DNA from: an uncultured Gemmiger sp.
GTDB taxonomy: Bacteria; Bacillota; Clostridia; Oscillospirales; Ruminococcaceae
Direction: 5' to 3'
Assembly: GCA_944388215.1 (NCBI GenBank)
Contig: CALXHT010000009.1
Coordinates: forward strand, 1-64,000
DNA length: 64,000 nucleotides
Under the pieces are notes generated by a model that was not told the DNA's origin, ran no database searches, and saw nothing but the letters and a program-made list of their open reading frames with translations. Positions 23,237 through 33,885 of the stretch are shown in pieces. The number at the start of each line of letters is the position of its first letter. Positions within the stretch are counted from its first letter, which is position 1. The translations under genes were made by a program, and so were the position numbers.

Positions 23237-24400
23237 ATGTATCCACTGATCCGCCGTTATCTGCGCCGCGTCGATGTGCTGTACCTGGCTTTGTGCGTGC
23301 TGTGCTCGGCGCTCAGCGTGGTGGTGCTGGTCTCGCTGGGGTACAGCCAGCTGGGTTCCAACAACAAAGCCTCGGTGCAGGTCATTGCCAGTCTTTTGGG
23401 CGTCATGCTGGCCATCGTCTTCTCCACGGTGGATTACCGCGCCCTGGCCCGTGCCTGGCCCCTCCACGCCGTGGTGGCCTGGGGGCTGGTGCTGCCCACC
23501 CTGTTTTTCCACAACGTGAACTTCGGCGTGCTCACCATCGGCTTTGACGCCGGCGGCACCTCCAACTACAGCTGGTACCGGGTGGGCGGCATGACCTTCC
23601 AGCCGGCGGAGCTGGCCAAGATCAGTTTTATCCTGACGCTGGCCCTCCATCTGAGCCAGCTGCGCGGACAGGTCAACCGCCCGAAAAATCTGCTTCTATT
23701 GCTGTTGCACATCCTTGTGCCCCCTTTTTTGATCCACATCCAGGGGGACGACGGCACGGCGCTGGTCTTTCTGGGCATCGGACTGGTGATGCTCTACGCA
23801 GGCGGGATCTCCCACTGGCTGGTGGGCGGTGTCCTGGCAGCCGGGGTGGCAGGCGGCGGAGCGCTGCTGCTTCTCAAGCCCGATCTGCTCAAGGGGTATC
23901 AGTTCCAGCGGATCATGGCCATCCTCACCCCGGAGGACCCGGCCCTGTCGGACATCACCTACCAGCAGAACAAGGGCGCCATGGCCATCGGCACCGGCGG
24001 GCTGACCGGGCAGGGACTGTTCAGCGGCGACCACATCTTTGTACCCAACGCCTGGAACGATTTCATTTTTGCGTATCTTGCCAATGTGCTGGGGTTTGTG
24101 GGGGCCGCGGCAGCCCTGATCCTGCTGTTCGTCCTCTGCATGCGCACCCTGCGCACGGCACTGCGCAGTGCCGACGCCCTGGGCCGGTATATCTGCTCCG
24201 GCATCTTTGCTGCGCTGTTCGTGCAGTGCGTCATCAACCTGGGCATGAACCTGCAGGTGCTGCCGGTGATCGGTGTGACGCTGCCCTTCTTCTCGGCCGG
24301 CGGCTCCAGCGTGGTCATGATGTATCTCTGCGTGGGGCTGGTGCTCAGTGTGGGCATGCACGCCCGCAGCAGCCATCTGAAGGCGGGACCGGTGCTGTAA
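23237..24400 (+). CDS. FtsW/RodA/SpoVE-family (SEDS) cell-wall polymerase
   Basis: 387 residues with about ten membrane segments. SEDS marks are WYRVGGMTFQPAELAKI, the long outside loop ending FVPNAWNDFIFAYLANVLGFVG, and VIGVTLPFFSAGGSSVVMMYLCVGLVLSV. SEDS proteins polymerise glycan strands from lipid II with a class B PBP partner. The loop reads PNAWNDF rather than the common PExxxDF, but the conserved Asp is kept. ATG at 23237 follows AAAGGAGC. No PBP2 gene is beside it. It is distinct from the FtsW at 39.1 kb. Confidence 0.9.
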   Translation: MYPLIRRYLRRVDVLYLALCVLCSALSVVVLVSLGYSQLGSNNKASVQVIASLLGVMLAIVFSTVDYRALARAWPLHAVVAWGLVLPTLFFHNVNFGVLTIGFDAGGTSNYSWYRVGGMTFQPAELAKISFILTLALHLSQLRGQVNRPKNLLLLLLHILVPPFLIHIQGDDGTALVFLGIGLVMLYAGGISHWLVGGVLAAGVAGGGALLLLKPDLLKGYQFQRIMAILTPEDPALSDITYQQNKGAMAIGTGGLTGQGLFSGDHIFVPNAWNDFIFAYLANVLGFVGAAAALILLFVLCMRTLRTALRSADALGRYICSGIFAALFVQCVINLGMNLQVLPVIGVTLPFFSAGGSSVVMMYLCVGLVLSVGMHARSSHLKAGPVL

Positions 24401-24417
24401 CTCTATAAACTATGTAA

Positions 24418-24440
24418 GGCGGGCTGTTGCCCGCCTTTTT
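24418..24440 (+). terminator. Intrinsic terminator after the SEDS gene
   Basis: GGCGGG, CTGTTG loop, CCCGCC, TTTTT; the T-run abuts the stop codon of the converging DUF378 gene. Confidence 0.85.
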
Positions 24441-24661
24441 CAATGGGTATGAGGCTGTGCCTGGGGTTCATCCCCCATAAAGAGGCTGGGTACCAGGCAG
24501 AGTGCGGCCACGCCCACTACAATGAAGATGGTGCGGGCCAGCCAGGTCAGGCTGCCGCCGGTGAGCCATCCCACCGCGTTGAAGCCCCAGATGCCGTAGA
24601 TGCCCCAGTTGATGCCGCCCACAATGGCGAGCAGCAGCAAAATCTTTTTGAACATGGACAT
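24440..24661 (-). CDS. DUF378 domain-containing membrane protein
   Basis: 73 residues. LLLAIVGGINWGIYGIWGFNAVGWL and the second segment LARTIFIVVGVAAL give two membrane helices. The GGINWG signature is typical of DUF378, a family of small membrane proteins with no known role. The end is His-rich (AQPHTH). AGGAGGAATTTGT precedes the ATG. A second ATG six bases in is possible. Confidence 0.88.
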   Translation of the reverse strand: MSMFKKILLLLAIVGGINWGIYGIWGFNAVGWLTGGSLTWLARTIFIVVGVAALCLVPSLFMGDEPQAQPHTH

Positions 24662-24784
24662 ACAAATTCCTCCTTTGGGTAGGAGTATGCCACCCGAAAG
24701 GGGAATTTATGCGCGGGGATGGTTGATGTGCGGGTTTAGGGGCGGGTTCTTGCCCGTGAGCGTGGTCGACCTGCTTGCGCAGGC

Positions 24785-24979
24785 CCCCGCAGCTTTGCGC
24801 GTCGCCTTTACCGCCGGTGGGGTCTCCCGCGGGTCGCCCTGTTCGACCCCTCACTGCGTATGCTCCCGCAACTTTCTGCGTTCCCTTCCCCGCCGATGGG
24901 GTCTCCCGCGGGCTAACCAACAGTCCACTGGACTGTTGGTTCCGGCACTGCGGTGCCGTCGCCCTGTTCGCCCCCTCAC
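24785..24979. repeat. Two diverged tandem copies of an intergenic repeat, one interrupted
   Basis: Copy 1 (24785-24854) and copy 2 (24865-24979) share CCCGCA(G/A)CTTT, TGGGGTCTCCCGCGGG and TCGCCCTGTTCG.CCCCTCAC in the same order. In copy 2 the last two blocks are separated by 46 extra bases (24913-24958). Apart from this and the terminator, the 375-nt gap between the DUF378 gene and tRNA-Leu shows no gene; the long open frames crossing it are by-products of GC-rich repeats. Confidence 0.75.
24913..24958. repeat. Palindromic 46-nt insert inside the second repeat copy
   Basis: Contains a perfect palindrome with 13-nt arms, AACCAACAGTCCA and complement, one base apart (24915-24941), directly followed by a CGGCAC/GTGCCG hairpin (24943-24958). 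Both flanks match copy 1, so the insert was gained by copy 2 or lost cleanly from copy 1. Confidence 0.7.
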
Positions 24980-24986
24980 CACGGCT

Positions 24987-25037
24987 ATACAAAAAGGCGC
25001 CCCCAGGCGGGACACGCCTGGGGACGCCTTTTTGTAT
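24987..25037 (-). terminator. Long hairpin terminator after tRNA-Leu
   Basis: Arms 24987-24999 and 25025-25037 (ATACAAAAAGGCG and complement) and an inner CCCCAGGCG/CGCCTGGGG helix; T-run on both strands. It starts at the last base of the tRNA gene. Confidence 0.8.
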
Positions 25038-25120
25038 GCCGGTGGTGGGGGTCGAACCCACACGGTGTCACCACCAACGGATTTTGAGTCCGTCTCGTCT
25101 GCCAGTTCCAACACACCGGC
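25037..25120 (-). tRNA. tRNA-Leu, anticodon CAA
   Basis: An 84-nt gene on the minus strand. Acceptor arms GCCGGTG and CACCGGC with discriminator A, D-arm TTGGAACTGGCAGACGA, anticodon loop CTCAAAA (anticodon CAA, reads UUG), a class II long variable arm and the GGGTTCGACCC T-arm. CCA is not encoded. tRNA-Leu with this wobble base is a substrate of TrmL, encoded at 15.2 kb. Confidence 0.96.
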
Positions 25121-25203
25121 CTGTAACTCTTGAATTATAAACGGTTTGCGGGGGAAAGTCAAGCCTGTTTGCCTGGTTACGTCAAATTTTGGTTGATGCC
25201 CTC

Positions 25204-25232
25204 TTGCAACTGCCTTTTTCCTTTGCTATAAT
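25204..25232 (+). promoter_or_regulatory. Promoter of the queT leader
   Basis: TTGCAA (25204-25209), 17-nt spacer, TATAAT (25227-25232); transcription should begin just before the riboswitch. Confidence 0.82.
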
Positions 25233-25243
25233 AGCATTTTGTT

Positions 25244-25339
25244 GAGCAACTTAGGATTTTAGGCTCCGCTGCGATCTTCGCGGCGCAAACCGGTGTCAGG
25301 CTGGCGGTCTGGCATGCGGTCAAAATCTATCCGCCGGAG
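25244..25339 (+). promoter_or_regulatory. preQ1-III riboswitch controlling queT
   Basis: The leader begins GAGCAACTTAGGATTTTAGG, carries a variable hairpin arm, and ends CGGTCAAAATC...CCGCCGGAG. These 5' and 3' blocks match my memory of the preQ1-III class from Faecalibacterium-like bacteria, which senses the queuosine precursor 7-aminomethyl-7-deazaguanine. The final CGGAG is the queT ribosome site, 6 nt from the ATG, so ligand binding should hide it and reduce translation. The gene identity agrees. Confidence 0.9.
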
Positions 25340-25345
25340 TGTTGT

Positions 25346-25948
25346 ATGTATATTGCCATTTTGTCCGTCGTCGCCATTGTGGCGGCTTTCCTGGCCGTTC
25401 GTCTGGCCCTGCCCCGCACCGATGGTCACGTGTCGGTCCAGCGTCTGGTGCGCTGCGCCGTCATCGCCGCCGTCTATGTGGTGCTCTGCCTGGTGCTGGC
25501 ACCCTTCAGCTACGGCGCTGTCCAGGTGCGCATCGCCGAGGCCCTCTGCCTGCTGCCCGTCTTCGGCGCCGAGTACATCATCGGCGTGACGCTGGGCTGC
25601 TTTCTGGCCAACCTGTTCGGCTCCACCATCATTGACGTGATCTTCGGCACCATCGCCACCCTGCTGGCCTGCCTGGTCACCTACCGTCTGCGCAACGTGC
25701 GCATCAAGGGCCTGGCCATTCCGGCTTCTCTGCCGCCGGTGCTCTTCAACGCCGTCATCGTCGGCATTGAGATCACCCTCTTCTTCACCGACTACACCGC
25801 CATGAGTGCTCCCGTCTGGCTGCTCTGCATCTCCAACGGCATCTCGGTGGGCATCGGCGAACTGATCAGCTGCACCATCCTGGGTGTGGCGCTGGTCAAA
25901 CTCATTGAATCCAACACCGCTCTCAAGCGGATCTTTACCGAAAAATAA
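25346..25948 (+). CDS. queT: QueT-family queuosine-precursor ECF transporter S-component
   Basis: A 200-residue membrane protein with about six helices. RCAVIAAVYVVLCLVLAPFSYGAVQVRIAEAL and FGAEYIIGVTLGCFLANLFGS are QueT hallmarks, and the C-terminal SVGIGELISCTILG fits. It captures preQ1 or preQ0 for uptake with the shared ECF module. The preQ1-III riboswitch in its leader independently supports the substrate. queH at 47.2 kb supplies a later queuosine step. Followed closely by a HAD phosphatase and an EamA transporter. Confidence 0.93.
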   Translation: MYIAILSVVAIVAAFLAVRLALPRTDGHVSVQRLVRCAVIAAVYVVLCLVLAPFSYGAVQVRIAEALCLLPVFGAEYIIGVTLGCFLANLFGSTIIDVIFGTIATLLACLVTYRLRNVRIKGLAIPASLPPVLFNAVIVGIEITLFFTDYTAMSAPVWLLCISNGISVGIGELISCTILGVALVKLIESNTALKRIFTEK

Positions 25949-25964
25949 TCTGAGGTAACACCCT

Positions 25965-26627
25965 ATGCGCCCGGAACTGATTTTGTGGGATTGGAACGGT
26001 ACCCTGCTGGATGATGTGGCCCTGTGCGTGGACGCGCTCAACCGTCTGCTGGCACGTTACGGCTATCCGCAGCGGTACGACCGCGATCAGTACCGGGCGA
26101 TTTTTGGTTTTCCGGTGCAGGACTACTACGCCCGCGCCGGGTTCGATTTTTCCCGCGACAGCTTCGACGAGCTGGCCGTCAGTTTTATGGACGACTACAT
26201 CCCCGCCAGCGAGGCCTGTCCCCTGGCGAAGGGTGCCCGGGAAGCCCTGGACGCCTTTGCCCATGCCGGGCTGCGGCAGGTGATCCTGTCGGCCAGCCCC
26301 ATCACCACGCTGCGCCATCAGGTGGAGGCACGGGGCGTAGCCGGGTATTTTGACCGGCTGCTGGGTCTTGGCGACATCTACGCCAAAAGCAAGGTGGACC
26401 TGGGGCTGCAGTATCTGCGGGAAACAGGCTTCGACCCCGCCCGCGCCGTGATGATCGGAGACTCCACCCACGATTTTGAGGTGGCGTGTGCGCTGGGTGT
26501 GCCTTGCGTGCTGCAGTCCGCCGGGCACCAGCCGCCGGAAGTGCTGCGCCGGACCGGGGCCCCGGTGGTGCCGGGCCTGCGCGAAGCGGCGAAATTGATT
26601 CTGGAAGGGGAAAACAACAATGTCTGA
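25965..26627 (+). CDS. HAD-family hydrolase (phosphoglycolate phosphatase-like)
   Basis: 220 residues. Motif I is LWDWNGTLLDD: the nucleophile Asp is present but the usual second Asp (DxD) is Asn. Motif II ILSASP, motif III Lys in YAKSKVD, and motif IV MIGDSTHDFEVA are in order, with an alpha-helical cap at about 18-85. The DWNGT variant recurs in gut Firmicutes HAD proteins, so activity is likely but substrate unknown. 16 nt after queT; its end overlaps the next gene by 8 nt. Confidence 0.88.
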   Translation: MRPELILWDWNGTLLDDVALCVDALNRLLARYGYPQRYDRDQYRAIFGFPVQDYYARAGFDFSRDSFDELAVSFMDDYIPASEACPLAKGAREALDAFAHAGLRQVILSASPITTLRHQVEARGVAGYFDRLLGLGDIYAKSKVDLGLQYLRETGFDPARAVMIGDSTHDFEVACALGVPCVLQSAGHQPPEVLRRTGAPVVPGLREAAKLILEGENNNV

Positions 26628-27543
26628 TCGGGTAAAAGGCGCCTGCCTGACGATGGGCGGCGCGGCCTGCTGGGGTGTATCCGGCTGTATGGGCCAGTAT
26701 CTCTTCACGCGGGAGAACATGGACTCCACCTGGCTGGTGCCCATCCGCCTGTTCCTGGCGGGGCTGCTGCTCTGCGGTTTTTACTTTTTCAAGGACCGCA
26801 AGCTGTTGTTCGACCCCTGGAACGTGAAGAAGAACCCCCGCAACGCCCTGGACCTGGTGATCTACGGTGTGGCCGGTGTCAGCTGCTGCCAGTTCCTCTA
26901 CTTTCTGACCATCCAGCTGTCCACCGCCGGCATTGCCACCATCCTGCAGGACCTCTCCCCCGTGCTGATCCTGCTGGTGCTCTGTCTGCAGCAGCACCGC
27001 GCGCCCCGGCTGTTTGAGCTCTGCTCCATTCTGCTGGCCCTGGTGGGCGTCTTCCTGCTCACCACCCACGGCAGCTTCACCAGTTTGGCCATCAGCCCCG
27101 CCGCCCTCATTTCGGGCATCGTCTGCGCCGGCACGGTGGTCATCTACACCATGTGGCCCAAAAACCTCCAGGCCCAGTATCCCACCCCCATGCTCCAGGG
27201 CTGGGCCTTCCTCATGGGCGGCACCCTCTTCCACCTGGTGTTCCGCCCCTGGTCCATGGGCTATGTTCCCAGCGCCGTGGGCGTCTTCGGCATCGTGGTG
27301 GTGGTCGTGGTGGGCAATGTGCTGGCCTTCAGCCTCTACATGTCCGGGGTGCCCCTCATCGGCCCCCAGCGCGCAAGCCTCTACAGCTTTGCCGAGCCTG
27401 TCACCGCCGCCATCATCAGCACGCTGGTACTGGGTTCCCCCTTCACCAGCTGGGATGCCCTGGGTTTTGCCTGCATCTTCGTGATGCTGGTGCTGCTCAG
27501 CCTGCCGGCGCCCCGGAAAGCTTCGCATCATACCGTAAATTAA
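26620..27543 (+). CDS. EamA/DMT-family transporter
   Basis: 307 residues, ten predicted helices in two EamA repeats; the first ends around AGIATILQDLSPVLILLVLCL, the second around GPQRASLYSFAEPVTAAIISTLVLG, both characteristic of drug/metabolite exporters. AGGGG lies before the ATG within the end of the HAD gene. The cargo cannot be deduced. Confidence 0.9.
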   Translation: MSDRVKGACLTMGGAACWGVSGCMGQYLFTRENMDSTWLVPIRLFLAGLLLCGFYFFKDRKLLFDPWNVKKNPRNALDLVIYGVAGVSCCQFLYFLTIQLSTAGIATILQDLSPVLILLVLCLQQHRAPRLFELCSILLALVGVFLLTTHGSFTSLAISPAALISGIVCAGTVVIYTMWPKNLQAQYPTPMLQGWAFLMGGTLFHLVFRPWSMGYVPSAVGVFGIVVVVVVGNVLAFSLYMSGVPLIGPQRASLYSFAEPVTAAIISTLVLGSPFTSWDALGFACIFVMLVLLSLPAPRKASHHTVN

Positions 27544-27550
27544 TTATGAA

Positions 27551-27593
27551 ATACACCCGCACAGGTTTGACAGCATCCCCTGTGCGGGTGTAT
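27551..27593 (+). terminator. Hairpin terminator after the EamA gene
   Basis: Perfect 15-bp arms (27551-27565, 27579-27593, ATACACCCGCACAGG and complement) with a 13-nt loop. The following tract is ATTATATTG, weak in T, so termination may be partial. Confidence 0.6.
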
Positions 27594-27596
27594 TAT
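27567..27596 (+). promoter_or_regulatory. secA promoter overlapping the hairpin
   Basis: TTGACA (27567-27572) lies in the hairpin loop; TATTAT (27591-27596) follows 18 nt later at the base of the stem. It is 61 nt before secA. Confidence 0.65.
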
Positions 27597-27657
27597 ATTG
27601 GAGTGTGTAATACTAGATTGCCGCGCCTGAAAGCGGCGGAAATACAGGGGTTTTCCT

Positions 27658-30528
<2,871 letters not shown>

Positions 30529-30540
30529 GACCTATTGTTC

Positions 30541-30571
30541 AGCGCGCCGCCGCAAGACGGCGCGCTTTTTT
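30541..30571 (+). terminator. Intrinsic terminator after secA
   Basis: AGCGCGCCG, 8-nt loop, CGGCGCGCT, then TTTTTT. Confidence 0.88.
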
Positions 30572-30589
30572 CAACACGAGGGAATTGTT

Positions 30590-30997
30590 ATGAAAGCACA
30601 TATTATCCGCGAACCCCGCTGCGCGCTGCTGTGGCGGTTTGACGCCTCCAGCGCCGGCTACGACGCCGTGGAACGGGCCGCCCGCCGCTGCGGCGTAACG
30701 CTGCGCACGGTGGGCAACGGCGAGCTGAGCGGCATCGTAGGCGACCTCTGCGCCGGCAAGCCCGCCCCCGCCTTTGCACCGCTGGCAGCCGTGCCGGAAC
30801 GCCCGGCAATCATCATCAGCGGGCTGAGTCACCAGACCGGCGAGCTGGGCCGGTTCATCGACCTGGTCCGGGAGAGCGGCGCCGACCTGCCGCTGCGCGC
30901 CATGGTGACCCCCACCAGCAAGGGCTGGACGCTGTCCGCCCTGCTGCTGGAACTGAACCGGGAGCACGAGGCGGTGGCAGAAGGCGGCGACGCATGA
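30590..30997 (+). CDS. DUF3783 domain-containing protein
   Basis: 135 residues, soluble. The core IIISGLSHQTGELGRFIDLVRESGADLPLRAMVTPTSKGWTLSALLLEL (about 65-115) matches the DUF3783 pattern; no function is known. GAGGGAA lies about 6 nt before the ATG. It overlaps the next gene by 4 nt (ATGA), hinting at joint use with the flavin transferase. Confidence 0.75.
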   Translation: MKAHIIREPRCALLWRFDASSAGYDAVERAARRCGVTLRTVGNGELSGIVGDLCAGKPAPAFAPLAAVPERPAIIISGLSHQTGELGRFIDLVRESGADLPLRAMVTPTSKGWTLSALLLELNREHEAVAEGGDA

Positions 30998-32046
30998 GTT
31001 CCCGTCTGCCCCGCATCGGTCTGGCCCTGGCCGCTGCCCTGCTGGTGGCCGCCATCGTCGTCACCAGGGCGCTGCACCGCCGTACCCTTTACACCACCAC
31101 CTGGTTCGATCTCTTCGACACCGTCTCGGTGGTCAAGGGGTACGCCCGCAGCCAGGCCGAATGGGATGAACAGATGGAGGCCCTCCACGACGATCTGCTG
31201 CACTACCACCAGCTGTTCGACATTTACAACCACCATGACGGCATGGTGAACCTGTACGATGTCAACGCCGGGGCGGCCGCCGCGCCGGTGGCGGTGGAGG
31301 AGGACCTCTACACCTTTCTGGACTGGTGCGCCAACACCATCTACCCCGAGACGGACGGCGCCACCAACATTGCCGCGGGAGCGGTACTTTCCCTCTGGCA
31401 CGACGCCCGGGAGAGCGACAACCCGGTCCCGCCGGAGGACGCCCTGATCCGGCAGGCGCTGGGCCATATCGACATTGCCAACCTGCAGCTGGACGCCGGC
31501 GCCCATACCGTTTATTTTGCGGACGCCGCCATGAGCCTGGACGTGGGGGCCGTGGGCAAGGGCTATGCGGTGGAGAAAGCCGCGGAAGCCGCCCAGGCCC
31601 GGGGGCTGGACAGCGCCCTGCTGAACATCGGCGGCAATCTGCGTGCCATCGGAGAAAAGGCCAACGGCGAGGGCACCTGGACCGTGGGGGTGGAAAATCC
31701 CTGGGGCAGTGATCCCGCCTATGTCCAGACGGTGACCCTGCCCGACGGGTACAGTCTGATCGTCAGCGGGGACTACCAGCGCTACTTCGAGTATGAGGGC
31801 GTGCGGTACTCCCACCTGATCGATCTGACCACCGGCTACCCGGCACGGTACTGCAACAGCGTGGCCATCCTCTCCCCTGCGGGAGGCGGCGGCACCGGCG
31901 ACGCCCTTTCCACCGCCCTGTTCTGTCTGCCGGAAGAAGCCGGCCGCACCGTGCTGGCGGGCGTTCCCGGGTACGAGGCCCTGTGGCTGTACCCCGACGG
32001 CAGTTCCGCCCAGAGCGACGGCTGGACCGGGCAGCCTGTTTCATAA
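30994..32046 (+). CDS. FAD:protein FMN transferase (ApbE family)
   Basis: 350 residues. N-terminal membrane anchor (about 8-25), then ApbE segments: NLYDVNAG, a long middle with SLDVGAVGKGYAVEKA (Mg/FAD site), LLNIGGNLRAIG and YSHLIDLTTGYPA followed by SVAILS. ApbE moves FMN from FAD to a Thr of proteins such as RnfG/NqrC or extracellular reductases. No Rnf gene is in the window. Start overlaps DUF3783 by 4 nt. Confidence 0.93.
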   Translation: MSSRLPRIGLALAAALLVAAIVVTRALHRRTLYTTTWFDLFDTVSVVKGYARSQAEWDEQMEALHDDLLHYHQLFDIYNHHDGMVNLYDVNAGAAAAPVAVEEDLYTFLDWCANTIYPETDGATNIAAGAVLSLWHDARESDNPVPPEDALIRQALGHIDIANLQLDAGAHTVYFADAAMSLDVGAVGKGYAVEKAAEAAQARGLDSALLNIGGNLRAIGEKANGEGTWTVGVENPWGSDPAYVQTVTLPDGYSLIVSGDYQRYFEYEGVRYSHLIDLTTGYPARYCNSVAILSPAGGGGTGDALSTALFCLPEEAGRTVLAGVPGYEALWLYPDGSSAQSDGWTGQPVS

Positions 32047-32053
32047 ACAACAA

Positions 32054-32092
32054 AAGAGCCATCCCTCACGGGATGGCTCTTCTTCTTTATTC
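32054..32092. terminator. Bidirectional terminator
   Basis: AAGAGCCATCCC, TCAC loop, GGGATGGCTCTT (32054-32081) and a pyrimidine-rich tail; stops apbE on plus and the ABC importer on minus. Confidence 0.82.
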
Positions 32093-32893
32093 TTCCTTGC
32101 TCAGCAGGATGCGGTCGTTGTCCAGCTGGTGGCCCACATTCCGGGCGAACCGTTCCAGCAGTTCCGGCACCGTCATGTGGGTGCGCTCTTCCCCGCCCAC
32201 GTCCAGCACAATGCGGCCGTGGTCCATCATCAGGGTGCGGTTGCCCAGCGTCAGGGCGTCGTGCATGTTGTGGGTGATCATCAGGCAGGTGATATGGTTT
32301 TCCGCCACGATCTTCTTGGTCAGATCCAGCACCTTCTCGGCGGTGGCCGGGTCCAGGGCCGCCGTGTGTTCATCCAGCAGCAGCAGTTTGGGCGTCACCA
32401 GGGTGGCCATCAGCAGGGTCAGCGCCTGGCGCTGTCCGCCCGAGAGCAGCCCCACCGGCTGTTTCATGCGATCTTCCAGGCCCAGTCCCAGGGCCGAGAG
32501 CTTCTCCGCAAAGAGGGCCCGGTCCGCCTTGCTGATGCGGGAGAAGGGCGAGGTCTGGTGGGAGGCCCGCAAAAAGGCCAGCGCCAGGTTTTCCTCGATG
32601 GTCATATGGGGGGCCGTGCCCTTGAGGGGATCCTGGAACATCCGGCCGATGACCTTGGAGCGGCGGTAATCCGGCATCATGGTGATGTCCTGCCCGGCCA
32701 GCGTGATGGTGCCGGTGTCGGCGATGAACTCACCGGCGATGGCATTGAACAGGGTGGATTTGCCCGCGCCGTTGGAACCCACGATGGTGGCGAAATCTCC
32801 CTCCTCCAGATGGAGGTCGATCCCTTTCAGCGCCACCTTCTCGTTGACGGTACCGGGGTTGAAGGTCTTGCTCACATGTTTCAGATCAAGCAC
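32087..32893 (-). CDS. ABC transporter ATP-binding protein (TrpZ-like)
   Basis: 268 residues. Walker A VGSNGAGKST, signature LSGGQRQAL, Walker B LLLLDEHTAALDP and switch His in ITHNMHDAL. Powers import with the permease and binding protein upstream; this family trio is often under T-box or tryptophan control. The GTG at 32893, 8 nt after GGGAGG, is the start; longer readings extend into the permease. Overlaps the permease stop by 8 nt. Confidence 0.92.
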   Translation of the reverse strand: MLDLKHVSKTFNPGTVNEKVALKGIDLHLEEGDFATIVGSNGAGKSTLFNAIAGEFIADTGTITLAGQDITMMPDYRRSKVIGRMFQDPLKGTAPHMTIEENLALAFLRASHQTSPFSRISKADRALFAEKLSALGLGLEDRMKQPVGLLSGGQRQALTLLMATLVTPKLLLLDEHTAALDPATAEKVLDLTKKIVAENHITCLMITHNMHDALTLGNRTLMMDHGRIVLDVGGEERTHMTVPELLERFARNVGHQLDNDRILLSKEE

Positions 32894-33803
32894 GGGGAAC
32901 ACCTCCCTTCTCGGCCTGGGCGCGGCGGCGCCGGAAGGCGGCCCGCGCCTGCAAGGCGGGCGCCGCAATGGCCAGCGCCACGATGACGGCGGAAATCAGT
33001 TTGAGGCATTCCGACGGGACGTTGGCCCGCAGGGCAATGGCAATGATGAAACGGTAGATCACGCTGCCGGCCACCGCCGCCACAGCCTTGGTCCACATGC
33101 CGCCCCGGCCGAAAAGGGTCTCGCCGATGATCAGCGACGCCAGGCCGATGACCACCATGCCGGTGCCCAGGTTGATGTCGGCGGATTTCTGGTACTGGGC
33201 CAGCACGGCGCCCGAGAGGGCCGTCATGGCGTTGGCGATGCAGAGCCCCACCGTGATGGTGAAGGTGGTGTTGATGGAGGAAGCGCGGACCATGTCGGGG
33301 TTGTCACCGGTGGCACGGATGGAAAGGCCCAGCCGGGTGCCCAGGAAGAGGATGAGCAGCACGCAGACCACCACCGTGATGAGGGCCGCCACCACCAGTT
33401 TGTAGGGGGCGTTTTCCCCCAGCAGGGCCTGGGCGGCGGTGAAGATGGTCTCGGTCTTGAGCATGGGAACATTGGAGGAGAAGCCCATCACCGCCAGGTT
33501 CACGGTGTACAGCCCGGTGTTGGTGATGATGCCGGCCAGAATGGAGGGCACGGCCAGCCGGGTCTGAAGGAAGGCGGTGACATATCCGGCCACCGCGCCG
33601 GACAGCATGGCCAGCGGCAGGGCGAGGAAGGGATGCCCTGCCACGGCGGCGGTGGCGGACACCGCACACCCCAGCGTGAAGGCGCCGTCGGTGGTCATAT
33701 CGGCGATGTTGAGCACGCGGAAACTCAAAAACAGCGCCATGGCAACCAGCGCATAGATAAAGCCAAGTTCCAGTGCACTGAGCACGGTGGCAACGGTAAA
33801 CAT
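32886..33803 (-). CDS. ABC transporter permease (TrpY-like)
   Basis: 305 residues, about eight to nine membrane helices; LGFIYALVAMALFLSFRVLNIADMTTDGAFTLG at the start and LGTGMVVIGLASLIIGETLF later are typical of the permeases paired with COG2984 binding proteins (LivH-like fold). Separated from the binding-protein gene by an 82-nt gap with a hairpin, and coupled to the ATPase. Confidence 0.92.
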   Translation of the reverse strand: MFTVATVLSALELGFIYALVAMALFLSFRVLNIADMTTDGAFTLGCAVSATAAVAGHPFLALPLAMLSGAVAGYVTAFLQTRLAVPSILAGIITNTGLYTVNLAVMGFSSNVPMLKTETIFTAAQALLGENAPYKLVVAALITVVVCVLLILFLGTRLGLSIRATGDNPDMVRASSINTTFTITVGLCIANAMTALSGAVLAQYQKSADINLGTGMVVIGLASLIIGETLFGRGGMWTKAVAAVAGSVIYRFIIAIALRANVPSECLKLISAVIVALAIAAPALQARAAFRRRRAQAEKGGVPRA

Positions 33804-33835
33804 GGGACGAACGCTCCTTTGTGTGGGAATTCAGC

Positions 33836-33876
33836 GCAAAAGAGAAAAGGACGGTCGGGCGTCCCTTTCTCTTTGC
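33836..33876 (-). terminator. Intercistronic hairpin between binding-protein and permease genes
   Basis: GCAAAGAGAAAGGGACG and near-perfect complement (33836-33853, 33860-33876) with a 6-nt loop; T-rich 3' arm on the minus strand. Probably lets the abundant binding protein be made in excess over the permease and ATPase. Confidence 0.6.
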
Positions 33877-33885
33877 AAAGTCAGA

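Noticed and set aside
24785..24979. CRISPR array
   Set aside because: Only two diverged copies, no constant-length spacers and no cas genes in the window.
24468..25061. A 197-codon minus-strand frame running from the tRNA into the DUF378 gene
   Set aside because: It starts inside tRNA-Leu and is driven by the GC-rich tandem repeats; such tRNA-adjacent frames are a known source of false proteins.
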